From: Prorocentrum cordatum | Lineage: Eukaryota > Sar > Dinophyceae > Prorocentrales > Prorocentraceae | DNA length: 64,000 nt | Assembly (NCBI GenBank): GCA_963575745.1 | Contig: CAUYUJ010020259.1 | Span: 694,749-758,748, forward strand | Reading direction: 5' to 3' | Shown here: positions 10,482-22,635 of the stretch, piece after piece | Layout of the letters: each line of letters starts with the position of its first letter | How positions within the stretch are numbered: the first letter of the stretch is position 1 | Made by a program: the position numbers and the translations under genes | Notes under the pieces: model-generated | Told to the model about the DNA's origin: nothing | Database searches by the model: none | What the model saw: only the letters and a program-made list of their open reading frames with translations

Positions 10482-10668
10482 GGGAGGAGAAGCGATAACA
10501 ACACCACCAGGGGGCCCACCGCCAGCGAGGAGGTCCACTATGCCTCTCCGAGCTGGAGGCTGGGGATGTCTCGAGCGAGAGACGGGGACCACACCACCAG
10601 GGAGTTCCCCTTGCCCCCTCTCATCTCCTCGCCCTGTTGGTGTTGGTGTCGCCTTTCCTTGTTCCCAG
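10482..10668 (+). mobile_element. Family F inverted-repeat element, copy 1 of 3
   Basis: About 187 bp. The left end GGAGGAGAAGCGATAACAACACC is inverted at the right end as GGTGTTGGTGTCGCCTTTCC. The interior has CAGCGAGGAGGTCCAC, GGGATGTCTCGAGCGAGAG and ACCACACCACCAGG. Copies at 37326 and 63912 (the last cut by the window end) have the same orientation. Confidence 0.85.
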
Positions 10669-10915
10669 GGGTACCCTTGCATCCTTGCCCCTTCGACCCG
10701 CCCTTGGCGACTCGCTGGCCGGCCTCGTGCGAAAAGCGCCCGCGCGGCCCTCCAAGGCCCTGGCACCCTCGCCGCGCATCCTCACTACACGGGTTGACTG
10801 TACGTCGACTCCGGTTCGAGGCAAGCTCGATTCCGGTCGGCGGGCGATGGGTGCAGCATCCACGCACGCGTGGAGCGAGTGGCTGCAGGAATACCCCCAG
10901 AGCGAACATCTGACC
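10669..10915 (+). repeat. Partial family L repeat
   Basis: GGGGTACCCTTGCATCCTTGCC, then CGAAAAGC, CCTCCAAGGCCCT and CGCGCATC-TCACTAC in this order match about 40785-40940, the middle part of the longest family L copy. Confidence 0.65.
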
Positions 10916-11119
10916 CTGTGGAGGACGATCAATGGAAAGAAAGCGTGCTGCCTGATATGCTGCCTGATTATTCCCAGATGTGCAAAACATGTTTCAAACA
11001 TGTTCCAAATATGTTTCAACATGTTGACACATGCTTAGAACATGTTCTACACATGTTAAACACATCTTTAGTTCAATGATGGGATCGTTAAAGTGTCCAT
11101 TGTCATGGCAACCACAAAT
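10916..11119 (+). repeat. Family J: ACATGTTT-palindrome element, copy 1
   Basis: Opens CTGTGGAGGACGATCAATGGA, continues with about eight ACATGTTT/AACATGTT words, some as perfect palindromes, and closes with CATCTTTAGTTCAATGAT, then TTAAAGTGTCCATTGTCA. A matching copy lies at 16137-16312, same orientation. Confidence 0.85.
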
Positions 11120-11660
11120 CTAACGTTTTGGGAGGCCTTCGGAGTGTCCAGAGGATGCCTTCGGCTACACGTAAGAGTGACCCTTCGCCCGAGTATCCTT
11201 TGGTGCGCATCTTTCGCGGGGCGAGGAGGGGCAACACCCAAGGACACAGTGCGCCACCGCATAGCGCGCGCGTGCCACCCCGGCACGCCGCACACCGAAG
11301 GCCATTTTTGCCTAAGATCATTCTCGCGTGTAGTTGGATGCCTAAGATCATTCTTGTCTAAGATCATTTTTGCCTAAGATCATTCTTGCCTAAGATCATT
11401 TTTGCCTAAGATGCATTTGGAGGATCGTTGAAGTCCAGGGGCACGAGGCGGCAATAGGAACGCCAGGCGAAAACAAGGAGCGGGGGGCTCTGGAGTGCTC
11501 AGAGGATACGGTCATTTTTGCCTAAGATCATTCTCGCGTGTAGCTGATGCATTTGGAGGACCGTTGAAGTCCATGGGGCACGAGGGGGTAAATAGGAACA
11601 CCGGTCGAAAACAAGGAGCGGGGGGGGCTCTGGAGTGCTCAGAGGCTGCAGTCGGAAGAC
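11120..11660. repeat. Tandem CCTAAGATCATT repeats and a 136-bp duplication
   Basis: From about 11305 to 11415 the phrase TTTTTGCCTAAGATCATTC repeats with about 17-25 nt spacing, roughly six times. The following sequence (TGCATTTGGAGGA through GGAGTGCTCAGAGG) is duplicated with a 136-bp offset at 11411 and 11547. 11120-11300 is GC-rich spacer. Confidence 0.8.
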
Positions 11661-12911
11661 TCCCCGGGTGTTTTTCATGAGGGGTGTCAGGGGGAATATG
11701 GGAGTACACCCTAGGCGATGCTTAAGAAAACTTAAGTTTTCGTCCAGAGTCTCGATTATTCTTAACTTTTCAATGTATATCCCAAGATTTTGATAGAAGA
11801 TCTGGGTTTTATTCAATTTCTGAGGCTATGAATTTCTTAACCCATGATTTCTTAAGCATTTCGCAGGGAGTCGAGGAGGACCTGGATCCCACGGACGCCC
11901 CGGCCTGTTTGTTTTGATCTTTTGACCAGGGAGGTTCCTGAAGCTGGCCTGTGCCACAAGTCTCCTCGATATGCTTCTTCTTCTTCCTCTTTAGCGAGAG
12001 CTGGGTCCAAGTGATCGGGGCGCCTCCAGGGGAGTGGCGCCTGCACTCGTGCACTGCCCCCCACACCTTCTCTTCCCCTCTGGTGTGTTCATGGCTTCTG
12101 GAGCCGCTACGGAACGGAACGGGCAAACACAGCACACACCGCTGATGTTGCAGCACGCCCTCTCGTCCGACGCCCCCTCCTCACGTGCAGGCATGTTTTT
12201 CGCTGTGGCACGGCGGCAGGCACCTGCTGGGAACGGTGCGGACCTTCCACGCGCGGACCACGAGGGCCCCCAGAAGAGAGGAGGAGGACAAGGAGGAGGA
12301 GGTTCGGCACGATCGACACGGGTACGGGCAGCATTTGGGGCGAAGACCGACAGCAGAGCCTGTCCATTCTAGACAGGGGTTGCTGTCAGTTTGTCCGCGG
12401 ACGTTGTCCATCTGAGACCAGAAGTCGCCTGCCCAACAGCAGCCGCTGCTAGTTTTGGGCCGCAGTTGCTGTTGGGCATCGTGCCCTTTCTTTCCGTACC
12501 CATTTCGGGGGCGCCGAGAGGTGGAAGAGGAACAGGATGAGAAGGAGGAGGAAACGTGGAGGCGGAGGAAAAGGAGAAGGTCGACGCTACGGATTTCCCC
12601 TGCCAAGGTCGGTGCAACGTCAAAAGAGTGGAGGCCCTGCATGGTGAGAGCCACGCGTGTGCTGACGTGCTCTTCTGTCGTGAGATGCGGCCGCGACGCT
12701 GCATTGACGCATAAAGAAAACGCAGCGGCTCCGTGGGAAGAATTCGCCTTCTCGACCGCTCGGGATGGAGCCGTCTTGGGACGCTCGCGGTGCCCCGCGG
12801 AGGCATGGAGGCGCCTTGGGACCGTCGGGGAGCTGCCGGGGGGAGGGGCGTCGGCGCCAGATCGGGCACCACCGGCATGCTGCCGCCCCAGCTGGCAGGA
12901 GTCAAAATCAC
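11661..12911. other. Spacer, no gene supported
   Basis: 11700-11870 is AT-richer than its surroundings; the rest is GC-rich with a few GGA-rich patches near 12285 and 12535. Open frames have no domain signature. Confidence 0.5.
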
Positions 12912-13057
12912 CGAGCGCGTTCCACTACTCGCAAAGTGCCTGCTCGCAAACGTCCGAAAACACCTGTCCTCCTCATTGTAAAAGAGCAGCGCAAATCCGC
13001 CACGGCAGATTCAGGCCAGTTGCGAGTAGCTGCTCTGAGAGTAGTGGAACGCGCTTG
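12912..13057 (+). mobile_element. Family C inverted-repeat element, copy 1 of 3
   Basis: Left arm GAGCGCGTTCCACTACTC (12913-12930) is inverted at 13039-13056 with 17 of 18 matching. Subterminal GCAAAGTGCC...CTCGCAAACGTCC and TTCAGGCCAGTTGCGAGTAG recur in copies at 19627 and 47000, all in the same orientation. About 146 bp, no coding capacity. Confidence 0.9.
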
Positions 13058-14390
13058 TCGACAACAGGACAGGGGGGGCGCGGGCGCGCCGCGCGCTCTG
13101 GAACGAGGGCGCGGTCTTGCAGAGGAGCCGCCCCGCGCTGGTTAACAGAAGACGCGCCGAGAGGTTCTGACAAGTTTCGGCGTCCGGGGCCCTCGCTGGG
13201 GCTGCGGGACGGTTGAATTTGTTGAAAGAAAAAACTTTTGGCTCAGGCGCCCCCCGCCGTCGTCGCCGTTTCGCCCGTAGCTTGGTCGGAAGCGCGTGTG
13301 CAAGCACTATTCGACACGCGTGATCTCCAGCTTCCCGTCCACAACCCGTCGGGGAGCCCCCCCCTCCGTCCATGCAAGCAAACTTGCCATAACTTAAGGA
13401 GACACACTCAGGAGGGCCCGGGATGACCCAACGGTCCTGGGAAGTGGTCCAGACCTCTGGAGGGCCACGTGGTGAACAAATGACGACGTCGGAGGAGCCC
13501 CCTTCTCGCATGATGTGCAGTTGTCGGGCATACCGGCGTGCATGATAAGAGCGTACGCTGCGCGCGGGCATGCTCTGCTCCTTCTCGGCAACCTGCGCTG
13601 CGCCGTGGGCGGCGAGGCATAAGTCGCCTCCTTGGCTGCGCGCCGCATCGCGCAGCTGCCAAAGGTGCCCCACTAGGTCGGCACGTGCTGGGGCGCCGGC
13701 GGGTGCGCTGTTTCGCCCTCTGCCCGCAAGTCAGAAAAGCACGACAAGAAATACACCTGATCGGATGAACTCTCTGGCGACGGCTCGATGGAAGCCGCCT
13801 TTCCCTCGTTGTCAGCTCTTTTGGAATTCGAGCGCCAGGATCGTGCAATGAATGGGGGGCGCGCGAGCCACCTATGGAGAACGAGCGGTCCTCTACCTGT
13901 GTGTTGGAGACGCGGTAGTATTGGCCATAGCATGGAGGCCCCTTGCGAGCGCACGACCTTGCAAGCAATCGCCCTCCACCAATGCCTTTGCCATTTCGGG
14001 CGTTCAAGCTTTCTTGCCATAGTGCCAAAGAAAGTCTTGGGCTGAGGCCAGGTTCTGAAAACGGGCTGGCTTTCAACATGGTGGCTGTCGGCACTTGTCA
14101 GAATTGTCACTATGATGTAGAAGGCGGGTCGCCAGCGACAGCACGACATTGGAACTGAAAGGCTCCCGCCCTAGCCTTTGGGGGAAACTCAAGTTCGCTA
14201 GCCCTAACCTATCACGCCATAGCAGCATCTCAAACATGTATCGCCATCCATCCATGCGGGTGTCTGGAACTGGTAGCACGAGGTTGCGCGTCGTTCAGGC
14301 GCGAGCCACGTTTCGAACATCTCCCACTTTTCATCCTCACAAGCGGGTTTTCGTTTGATGCGCATGTGCGCCGCGCTCCACCGCGAGCCA
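13058..14390. other. Spacer, no gene supported
   Basis: GC-rich up to about 13750, then more balanced. Frames on both strands are open for long distances but frame preference is not sustained and no motif is recognisable. Confidence 0.45.
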
Positions 14391-15185
14391 CACTTTGAAA
14401 ACCACCCGTTCTCCATCCGCGCGGACGTGGGACGATCTAAATGCGAATGCGCACGGCGCTAGGGCGGAAACACCATGTTAAAAACCGCCTGCGTTCCCTT
14501 CTTGCGACTGTTCTAAATTTCAAATTTGATGGCCACCTTGCTTGCGTACGCCTTAGGAGAATTACGTGGCCGCGCCACGCAGACGTATTGTGGAGCGACG
14601 AGGGGGGACTATTCACAAGAAAGCAGGATGCTCTCAAGGATTGGATCTGGCAGTTGAGTTCGGGGGGGGATGAACGGCAGGAGGTAGGAAGGGAAGGGCG
14701 CGCGGTGACGGGTAGCGGGGCAGGGATGATGAGAAGGAGGGAGAGCGGGGCGGGGAGAACGAGACGGGATGGAGGGGGAACAGCAGCGGGAAGGGAGAGG
14801 CACCTCGAAGGTTCGAGGGGGGAGGAGGGGGAAACGGCGGGGGAAAGGGGGGAGTGGGGAGAGGAGGGGGGGAAGGAGGAGGACGGGAGGGGCGATGGAG
14901 GAGCTCGGGGGGCGGAGGCAGGAGATGGAGTGGAAAGCGGGCAGAAACGATCTTGGCTGGCCTCCAAATTTCCTGCCATGCGCCGTTCGCCAGCCGCTCC
15001 TCCTTGGCCTTGGGCCCCGCTACCCCGCTATTGACTCCGGCTAGGCTGGCGAGCTGCGCCTAAGCTTGCTTTGTGCGCGTTGGCCCTGCACGCGTGCGCT
15101 CTCTTGCATGGCTTTGCGTGCATCCGCGCGGCTCTTGACTTTGATTTGTGCGTCTGCAGGCGTTTTTGAAACCATGCGTGCGCAA
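14391..15185. other. Spacer with a GCGCCGTGCGCATTCG-type motif and a G/A-rich tract
   Basis: 14390-14465 contains, on the minus strand, words also present at about 40110-40175 (GGTCGTTTTCAAAGTG and TAGCGCCGTGCGCATTCG), so the two places share an old repeat in opposite orientation. 14660-14930 is a GGA/GGGA-rich purine tract. Confidence 0.5.
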
Positions 15186-15385
<200 letters not shown>

Positions 15386-15896
15386 GCGTGTGTGGACGCC
15401 GATATTTACGAGCGCGCGCGTGCGAATCGATGTTTTGGGGGTCTTCGGTACGCCGTAGAGGGGGAAAAGAAATGCGGAAGTGGAATGGTACGTATGCCAG
15501 CGTAGAGATGTTTAAGGAAGGGCATTGATTGGGGGATTGTAGAGGGCAGACACTTGCCAGAGGGGGCAGCGAGGCATCAAGCTTGAGATAAAGAGCACGT
15601 TGCATAGGAGCGCGGATTTGTATGCCGACGTGCGCGCGCAGCATCAGTAGACTATTCAGGGGCTGGGGCAGGTAGCCTTGCCCACTCATTCGACGACATA
15701 CTGCCGTGCGTGATCATGACGCTTTCGACGCTCCTGGTTGTTATCCATACGGCCCGGCGGATGGTCGAGGACTCCCCCCCTTCTCAGAACTGCAACTGCG
15801 TGACGGCCCGTTCCTCTGACCGTGAACGGCGTCATCGCGAGACGCGGAAGGGGGACGGGGGCAAGGAGCCGTGATTCGAGTGCGACCATCTAATAC
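15386..15896. other. Spacer, nothing recognised
   Basis: Mixed DNA between the GT tract and a family A element; no gene or repeat seen. Confidence 0.5.
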
Positions 15897-16032
15897 CAAG
15901 AGGGGAAAAACACACGTCGATCCCCGGGAAACTATGGGAAAATATGGGAAGTGGGGGGGGAAGACGAAACCCAGGAAATAGGAAAATATAGGGGAATCCT
16001 GTTATTTGTGTGTATTCATTTGTGTGTCCCAG
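15897..16032 (+). mobile_element. Family A short element, copy 2 (internally shortened)
   Basis: Begins CAAG-AGGGGAAAAACACAC but lacks the AGACACAATTAAT block, then follows the family through TATGGGAAAATATGGGAAG to TTTGTGTGTCCCAG. It lies about 100 bp upstream of a family J copy. Confidence 0.85.
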
Positions 16033-16136
16033 GGCTTCTTCAAAATAGTTATCGGCCCATCCCGCCACCGCGCCCTGGTTGTGTCCCAGATGCTTTGGGG
16101 ACGGTTGGAATATTTGGGGGTCGTTGGGGCCTATCG

Positions 16137-16312
16137 TTGTGGAGGACAATCAATGGAGAGGAAGCATGCTGCCAAATAACATGTACCAAACATGTTTTAA
16201 ACATGCAAAACTCATGTTTGAAACATGTTTAGAACATGTTTTGCACATTTTAAACATATCTTTAATTCAATACTCGGATTGTTAGAGTGTCCATTGTCAC
16301 GGCATCACACAA
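16137..16312 (+). repeat. Family J: ACATGTTT-palindrome element, copy 2
   Basis: TTGTGGAGGACAATCAATGGA, then repeated ACATGTTT/AAACATG words, then ATCTTTAATTCAATACT and GTTAGAGTGTCCATTGTCACGGCA. It matches 10916-11119 along its whole length, with a somewhat shorter centre. Confidence 0.85.
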
Positions 16313-17159
16313 CCCTATTGTGGCATCGTTGCTTACTTGGTTGCTTCTTGGCGCCTCTTAGGGGCCTTTTGGCTGTCTTGCGATCATGTTGGAGAAGTTG
16401 GCTTCCAGCGTGTGTGACAGTGGCTTATTTTTAGGGGTCGTCTTGGGGGCCGTTTGGGTGCCTCGCGAGAGCCCCGTGTGCCATTTTCGGCTGGTCTTGG
16501 GGGGATCTTGGTCTTGGGCCGTTTTGGACACTGTTGCGACCGATGCGGCGAGAAGGTGAAGGTCCCACAAAAGTTCAAATATGCTCACTTAAGGGATTCT
16601 TGGTCTGGCCCCTGGGACCTCCAGGACGACCCTTGAGACTCCCAAGATTGCTGGGATTGGTTCTAGAGGGCTCCAGCGGGCCCAGCTAGCCCAAAGATAG
16701 CCAGACTGGCCCCTAAGAGCGCCCAAGTCACTCCAGAGAGAGGGGGGGGGGCGCGGGAGAGTGTACCCTCCCAGGGGCCTTCGAGGGAACCCTCCCCAGG
16801 ACACCCCGGCTCCGCGAGGATGGGATCGAAGGGAAGGGGCCTCTCTTCGTCTCGAGTGCGACCTGACTCGGTTCACTTCGCCCTGGCGAGCTTGGAGGGC
16901 CCCGGTCGGGGGTCGACGGGGCTACGACGCATCAGGGTGCGCTACCGCTTGGCAATCCATGAGAAAGCTTCGATCTAGCGTCGATTTAGCGTCGACGATC
17001 GTTGACATGCGCCGATTGGCGTCAACCAGCGCCAATTCGCTAGAGCCAGCTAGATGACCCAGAAGGCTCCCACAATTTGCCACAGACGACGACCGCACAG
17101 AACATGGCCGGCGGCCGCGAAGCGCCGACGCAGCCCGAAGTCGGACGGGGCTAGGACGA
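16313..17159. other. Spacer with family N words
   Basis: 16340-16545 holds CTTGGGGGCCGTTTGG-like words and 16610-16750 their complement (CCCAAGA type), that is, family N in both orientations. The remainder is spacer; around 16970-17020 GCGTCGA/TCGACGC words repeat. Confidence 0.5.
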
Positions 17160-17225
17160 GGATAAATCCGTTCCAGAGCGTTCTGGAGCGCTCTCAGAGC
17201 GTTCCGGAACGCTCTGAGAGGGCCG
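17160..17225. repeat. Dense nested palindromes of GAGCGTTC/GAACGCTC
   Basis: Overlapping inverted words (CCAGAGCGTTCTGG, GAGCGCTC, CAGAGCGTTCCGGAACGCTCTG) within 60 bp. The last is a perfect 22-nt palindrome. Confidence 0.85.
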
Positions 17226-18944
17226 CAGCGCCCGAGACATTGTCCGGAGCCGCCAGATCTCGGAGAGTCTCATCCTCACCCGAATTTGTCCATGTCTTGG
17301 CCTCGCCTTAGATCCTGCGTGGGAGGCACCGCGCAATGTACGGAGGGGTGGAGACAGGCGCACCGCTCGTGCGCCCTCGGGGCCCCAGAGCCGCCAGATC
17401 TCAGAGATCCTCGGTGTAGGTTCACCCGATTTGATCCTCGCCCTGGCCTCGTGCTGCGCAAGGAAAGGGGGGGGGGGGGGAGAGCCTCCAACGACAACGC
17501 GTCTCCCAGGGCCGCCCCATGGGCGGCGCGGGGCGCGGTCTCCAGAGCCAGGGAGCTCTCGACAGCCCCCGCGCCCCGCAACCCCCCCCCGCAGGACTGA
17601 TGTTTGCGTTCCAGGGAGCCCATGTGGGCCTGGAGCAGATGAGCCCCTCCACGCCGTCGACTCATCGACGACGTGGAGGAGCCATCCCTCCTCCTCCTCC
17701 TCCTCCTCCTCCTCCTCCTCCTCCACCTCCCTGGAGTCCTCCTCGTCTTCCTCCTTTTCCTCCTCCTCCTTCCTATCCTCTCTTTCGTTCTCCTCCTCCT
17801 TCTCCTCCTTGTTTTTTTGTTGAGGTGGAGCGTAGCTGGGAATCTTCCCTTGGAATCCTCCTCCTCGACTTTCTCCTCCTCCCCCTCCTGGTTGTGGTTC
17901 TGAAACCCCCGAATGGGGAGTTTGGCCTGCACTGGGCAACACAGGTCCTGGTATGTTCCCCCTCGAGCGGCAGCGAGTCCTGTGCCCAGCCCAGCATCGA
18001 ATGGCCCGGGCTGCGCATGCGTCGGGGCGGCGGTCGGCGGCTGGACAAGTGCCCTCTGCTCGGCCCAGTCACCCTTGGGCGCGCCCTCGCGAGTGCGCGG
18101 GCAGTTTTGGTGCCCTAAGGGGGAGCCGGCAAACCGCGCTGTCGGTCGCCACGGCCTCCTCCACCAACTGTCTCCCACCACCACGCAGAAGGGGGGGGGA
18201 GAGAGGGAGAGGAGGGGAAGGAAGGAGGAAGGGAAGAGGGAAAGGAGGGAGGAAGGGAAGGAGGGCGGAAAAGAAAGCACGGAGAGAGAGAGGGCGGGGA
18301 GGGGAGGAAGAGAGAGGAAACTGGGGACGGCAGAGGGGAAAAGACGAGCAGGCAGAGGGCACCAGGAGCACAGATGATGACCGATTGATTTCACGGCGTC
18401 GCAATTGCGCAGAACAGAACATGTAAGACAGATGTACGTAGATGGAAAGGAGTGGACACAGCGGAATCAGTCCCAGCGCCGGCCACCTCCCGCCTCCTCC
18501 TCCTCCTCCTCCTCCTCCTCCTCCTCCTCCTCCTCCTTCTCCTTCTTTCATGGCGAAGAACCTCCCGCCGCGTCGGCGACTCATCGGCGACAGGGTGTTT
18601 GGGGGGGCCTGACTCGTTCCATCCCGACGTCGCCGTTGCATCGTCGGGGCATTTCTGCGGCGCGGTCCTGGGGCCAGAGAGCTCCCGACCTCATCCCCAG
18701 GACTGATGTTTCGTTGCTTCGTGCCAGGCCAGCCCCCCCCCCCTGTTTCCCACACCCTCGGCGGCACGCCTCGAGAGGCAACCGCTGCGGCATCAGGCTC
18801 GCTTCGCGCCGTCGTGGGGGTAGCCTTTTCTAGCCGCAGTGCGGGTCGTGCCACTGTGCCAGCTGAGGCGGGACAACACCAGGGGGGGCTGTGTTTCATG
18901 TGAAACATTCTAGGCCTCCCAGATGGTGTCGGACGATCGCGCCG
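17226..18944. other. Spacer with (CCT)n and (GGA)n tracts
   Basis: (CCT)n at about 17688-17815 and 18493-18545; GGA/GGGA-rich at 18190-18310; CCGCCAGATCTC-GAGA words at 17250 and 17390. A CAGGACTGATGTTT-GTTCCAGG phrase recurs near 17595, 18703 and, diverged, 19105. No gene supported. Confidence 0.5.
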
Positions 18945-19095
18945 CATCGCAGACGCATCGCCAATGCGGCTCGATGTGAAGCCCGACTTGCTTCACGTCG
19001 ACGTCGCCGATGCATCGCCGACGTGGACTGGACGATGCATCGCCGATGCGCCGTCGATGTATTGTCGATGCGGCGCGATCCTCCGTCACCATCTA
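18945..19095. repeat. Clustered GCATCGCCGATGCGGC-type palindromes (family I-like)
   Basis: Multiple CATCGCCGATGC and GACGTCGCCGATGCATCG words, related to the TATCGCCGATCTATCGGCGAT core of family I. They form several small hairpins. Confidence 0.65.
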
Positions 19096-19189
19096 CTCCG
19101 ACCTCATCCAGGACGCCTCTAATCGTCTGTTTCGTTCCAGGCCGCCGCTGTGGGCCTGGAGCATTTGGGATCGGATAAAGTCGGGGCGT

Positions 19190-19355
19190 TGAAGAAGGAA
19201 CCCTTTTCGTTGGGGAGGGGCTCGGTGTTCCTTGATTGTTTAACAGTTTGCCTCAGGTTTTCCTGAGGTCTTCCATGGTAAATCGAAGTTCAACTTACGG
19301 GAAAAGGGGGCCTCGTTCCTTATTTCGGGCTCCGTAGGCCAACACCCCGACTGCA
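19190..19355 (+). repeat. Family G dispersed repeat, copy 2
   Basis: GAAGAAGGAACCCTTTTCG, TTGTTTAACAGTTTGCC, AAATCGAAGTTCA and CCTCGTTCCTTATTTCGGGC in the same order and orientation as 5750-5915. Confidence 0.85.
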
Positions 19356-19626
19356 CTCGCGCCGACTCGCCGATGCATCGGCCGCGCTGCGCGATCCCCA
19401 TCCGCGCGGCCCTTCCTCGCGGCGGGTTTGCTTTTGCACGGCCCTGGGGGCCCGGCGGCGTCGCCCGGATGGCAAGGAGCCCAGCGGAGGCCCCAGCGGG
19501 AGGCCCCCCCGACGCCCCGGCACCCTTCGAGCCTTCGCCCCCGAGGCCCGGCGCAGCGGAGCAGAAGTCTCAGCACCCCGAGCCATGCACTCGCCGAGCC
19601 ACACCCCGGCGCAGCGGAGCTGCGCG
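19356..19626. other. GC-rich spacer
   Basis: No gene or repeat recognised. Confidence 0.45.
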
Positions 19627-19766
19627 CTCCGCGGCTCGCAAGGTGCCTCCTCGCCAACGTCAGGAACAACACACACGTCCTCCTCGATGTCATACACCAC
19701 AAATCCCCCGCGGCGGATCCAGGCCACTTGCGAGTAGTGGGTTTGCGAGTAGTGGAACGCGCTTGT
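19627..19766 (+). mobile_element. Family C inverted-repeat element, copy 2 (left end diverged)
   Basis: GCTCGCAAGGTGCC, TCGCCAACGTC, GCGGATCCAGGCCACTTGCGAGTAG, then GCGAGTAGTGGAACGCGCTTG at the right end. The left arm is eroded; the rest follows 12912-13057. Confidence 0.8.
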
Positions 19767-20569
19767 CCATACACGACCGCACCCCTCGGCCCCGCCTCTC
19801 GGCGGCACCTCTCTCGAGGCGCATCGGTTCCTGAAGGCCGCCAGGGCGCCCTGGTCCGAAGCGGGGCGAACAACCCGGTGCGACCAGCTGCGACGCCCGC
19901 GAGATCGGGCATCTCGCGGGCGACGACGACGACGGCGGCGGCCTCGACGACCCCTCCTTCCCTCCTCCTCTTCCTCCATGCCGTCTTGCTCGTCCTCTCC
20001 ATATTTGACTCAAGTGCTGGTCGGCATCGTGCAGTCATTTTCCCATCATTGGTGATGTTGGGAGTTGTTTCACCAAGTCTGGTGGTGGTCCCAACACAGC
20101 TGTAGACATTGCCAAAAACGACCCACCTCGCGTTCCGCCCACATTGCTTTGACGAAAATTATGCGCATGCGGCGCGCTCGCTGTGTAATGAAGAACTTTC
20201 GGCGCATGAGGCGGGATTCTTCAGATGTGCTTCCTTTCCTCACAGGCTGCCGGCGACCCCGCCGCCCTCTCGCTCGCATCCGCAATTGCGGGGGCTACAT
20301 TCAAGACGCCGAAAGAAGGGACCCCTTGGGCGACGGAAAAAACGGAGTTGTCTTCGCCGACGTTGGTGCGCGAGCTGCCCGCGTAGGGTCGCGCGTGAGC
20401 GCCCTCGCCTCCCTTACGACGTGCCGCGCTGGCGGCCCGCGTGAGTCACCGCGTGAGGTTGCTATGCCATCTCGCGCAAGACCCGTTTTTGATTGTCGCC
20501 GACTTTGGGCTCAGGAGGGGCTCTGCTCTTCGGGCCGCGTTCCTCCAAGCTACTTCGGAGAGCTTCTTT
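19767..20569. other. Spacer, no gene supported
   Basis: About 20350-20395 (CCGACGTTGGTGCG...CTGCCCGCGTAGGGTCGCGCG) reappears at about 29570-29612, a short shared repeat. No coding evidence. Confidence 0.45.
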
Positions 20570-20721
20570 CAGGAGGGGAAAAAACACACAGACACAATTA
20601 ATCGTCGATTTCCCAGAAAATATGGGAAAATATGGGAAGTGGTGGGGAAGACAAAAACCCAGAAAATATTGGAAAATATAGGGAATCTTTTTATTTGTGT
20701 GTATTTATTTGTGTGTCCCAG
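20570..20721 (+). mobile_element. Family A short element, copy 3
   Basis: A full-length, well preserved copy of 152 bp: CAG-GAGGGGAAAAAACACACA at the left and TATTTGTGTGTCCCAG at the right. It closely matches copy 4 at 30900, including TTTCCCTTCA just beyond the right end. Confidence 0.9.
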
Positions 20722-21373
20722 TTTCCCTTCATTCTTCCTCTTCTTCGTGGCCGGGGCTCCCCGTGGCTGAGAAAAAAAACCTTCTTTTCCTTGTGGAGCG
20801 TTCCTGATAGTACCACGACGCCCAGACTCTCGACGTCGTGATGTTGTCTCACAGCGGCGGCCCCTGGAGGTCTCGACTCATGCCCTGGGGCCGGAATCCT
20901 CCGTGCTGTTTGACGAATCCGAGGGCCCCCAGGGGCCGAAAATAGCAGAACACCACCCGCCTTTGTTTTGTCATTCGAACCACGCGCGTTTCGCGCGCTC
21001 ATGTTCTAGCGCAACATCGTTGACCCAGTGGGTGCGTGTCGCCATGGCTGTCTTGCGTGTGGTTCGAACCGTCGGAGGTATGGTTCGCACTCCTCCCTTG
21101 AATTACGCGCCCTCGCCAGTATCTGCTCCGCCTCCTCCGCTCTGTCGCGTGGGGGTCTGGGGAGGACTGCGCGGCACAACAAAAGCAGCGACCTCCCCCA
21201 GGATGGCCTGAAGAGCGCGCACCTGGGCGACGCGGGCAGCCCCAGCCCGACGTCGCGGCGCCCATGCGCCGCGCCCCCGCGCCATCAGCAGGAGGAGCCG
21301 CCCGTCGTCGGTCGGTCGGTCGTCCATCATCCGTCGTCCGTCGTCGATCGGGGGTCGTCGTCATCGGCGTCGT

Positions 21374-21420
<47 letters not shown>

Positions 21421-22547
21421 TCGTCGTCGTCGTTTTGACCTCGGCTTGTCGGCGCTTGCCCGTCGTCGGTTGTCGTCGCTTCGCCCCAGATCCGGACGCG
21501 TCGTGAAAGAATGTGACGGGCAGCTGTCAGAAACGACTCAGGATGAGAGGCTGGCCCGGGGAGCGGGACGAGACTTTCAGGGTCGGCTAGTCGGCGCTGT
21601 ATGGCAAAACATACGATAGCTGATTGGATGTTCGAACTTGACATGTTCATGTTTTCTGTGTATCTGGGGTCCGTGCATCAGAAGGAAAAGCTGGTCCCCC
21701 GGAAGAGGTCAAGGTCTCCTGGGGCCCACAGTAGCGAGACCAACTTGCTTCGTCAACGGGGAGGGGTCGTCGGTCGTCGTCGAGGCGCCAGCGGGGAGCC
21801 CTTTCCTTTTCGCGGACGTCCCGCCTACGGGTCATTTCACGTTGCCACTTCGCGGGGCCTCGTCTGCCCTGTAGATAGCGGTAGTTTGTTTTTTTGTGTT
21901 TTTCTGGTATTCGACGTATGTCTGAGGGGGCATCCTGCACAGATTCCACACATATCTGACGTGGGTTCGATGCGGGCTCGACGCGGATTCGTGGACTCGA
22001 CGTGGGCTGGACGCGAATTCAACACATAGCGGCGCGATGGTACAGACAAAGCCCCCCGCAGATCCAGCATACACAGTCAGCGGGGCCACGGCTCGACGAG
22101 GGCTCTCGGACGGCGACGCTGCTGTCCCGGCTGCCAACGCTTTGCCCGAGCTCCGCTCCGGAGTTCGGCCTGGTTCTGTAGGGAGCCACCCGGAGAGAGG
22201 CCGTGCCGCGTGGGCGAAGTTCGAAACGACCAGTTTCAGCACAAGGTCTGCGACTGCCATGGCACCCATGAGGCAGCACAGCCCCCTGCCACGGTATCGG
22301 CACCACGGATATCTCCTCGGCACCGTCCCTGTGCACTTCCACGTTGCGGATCCTCCTCGCCACGCCTCGTCGCCGCCGACAGGAACGCCCTCCGCCCCCG
22401 CCCTGCGAGCCCGCGCCGCCGTCGGCGCAGACTCTGGTTGGCGGGGCCGCCTCGCCGCCGCTGGCGGTGGCCGCACACGAGCCGCCCGAGGGCGCGGCGC
22501 GGCGCTCGGCGGCAGAGGGCGGGGGGGCAACGTCGGGGGGGAGGACA
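20722..22547. other. Spacer with (GTC)n at about 21355-21436
   Basis: The GTC/GGC triplet tract yields Asp/Ala or Val/Gly frames. Elsewhere there is GC-rich DNA without a domain-bearing frame. Confidence 0.5.
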
Positions 22548-22635
22548 GGTTCGAGGCTCGAGGTTGTCGGGCGTTCGGGCTCGAGGTTCGAGGTTCGAGG
22601 CTCGAGGTTCGAGGTTCGAGGTTGTCGGTTCCTGG
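22548..22635. repeat. Heptanucleotide tandem repeat (GAGGTTC)n
   Basis: About 12 copies of GAGGTTC/GAGGCTC with two GAGGTTGTCGG interruptions. Related TTCGAG words flank it. Confidence 0.85.

Noticed and set aside
17151-18394. Glu-rich and Arg-rich long minus-strand frames
   Set aside because: They cross (CCT)n tracts and GGA-rich DNA; no domain.
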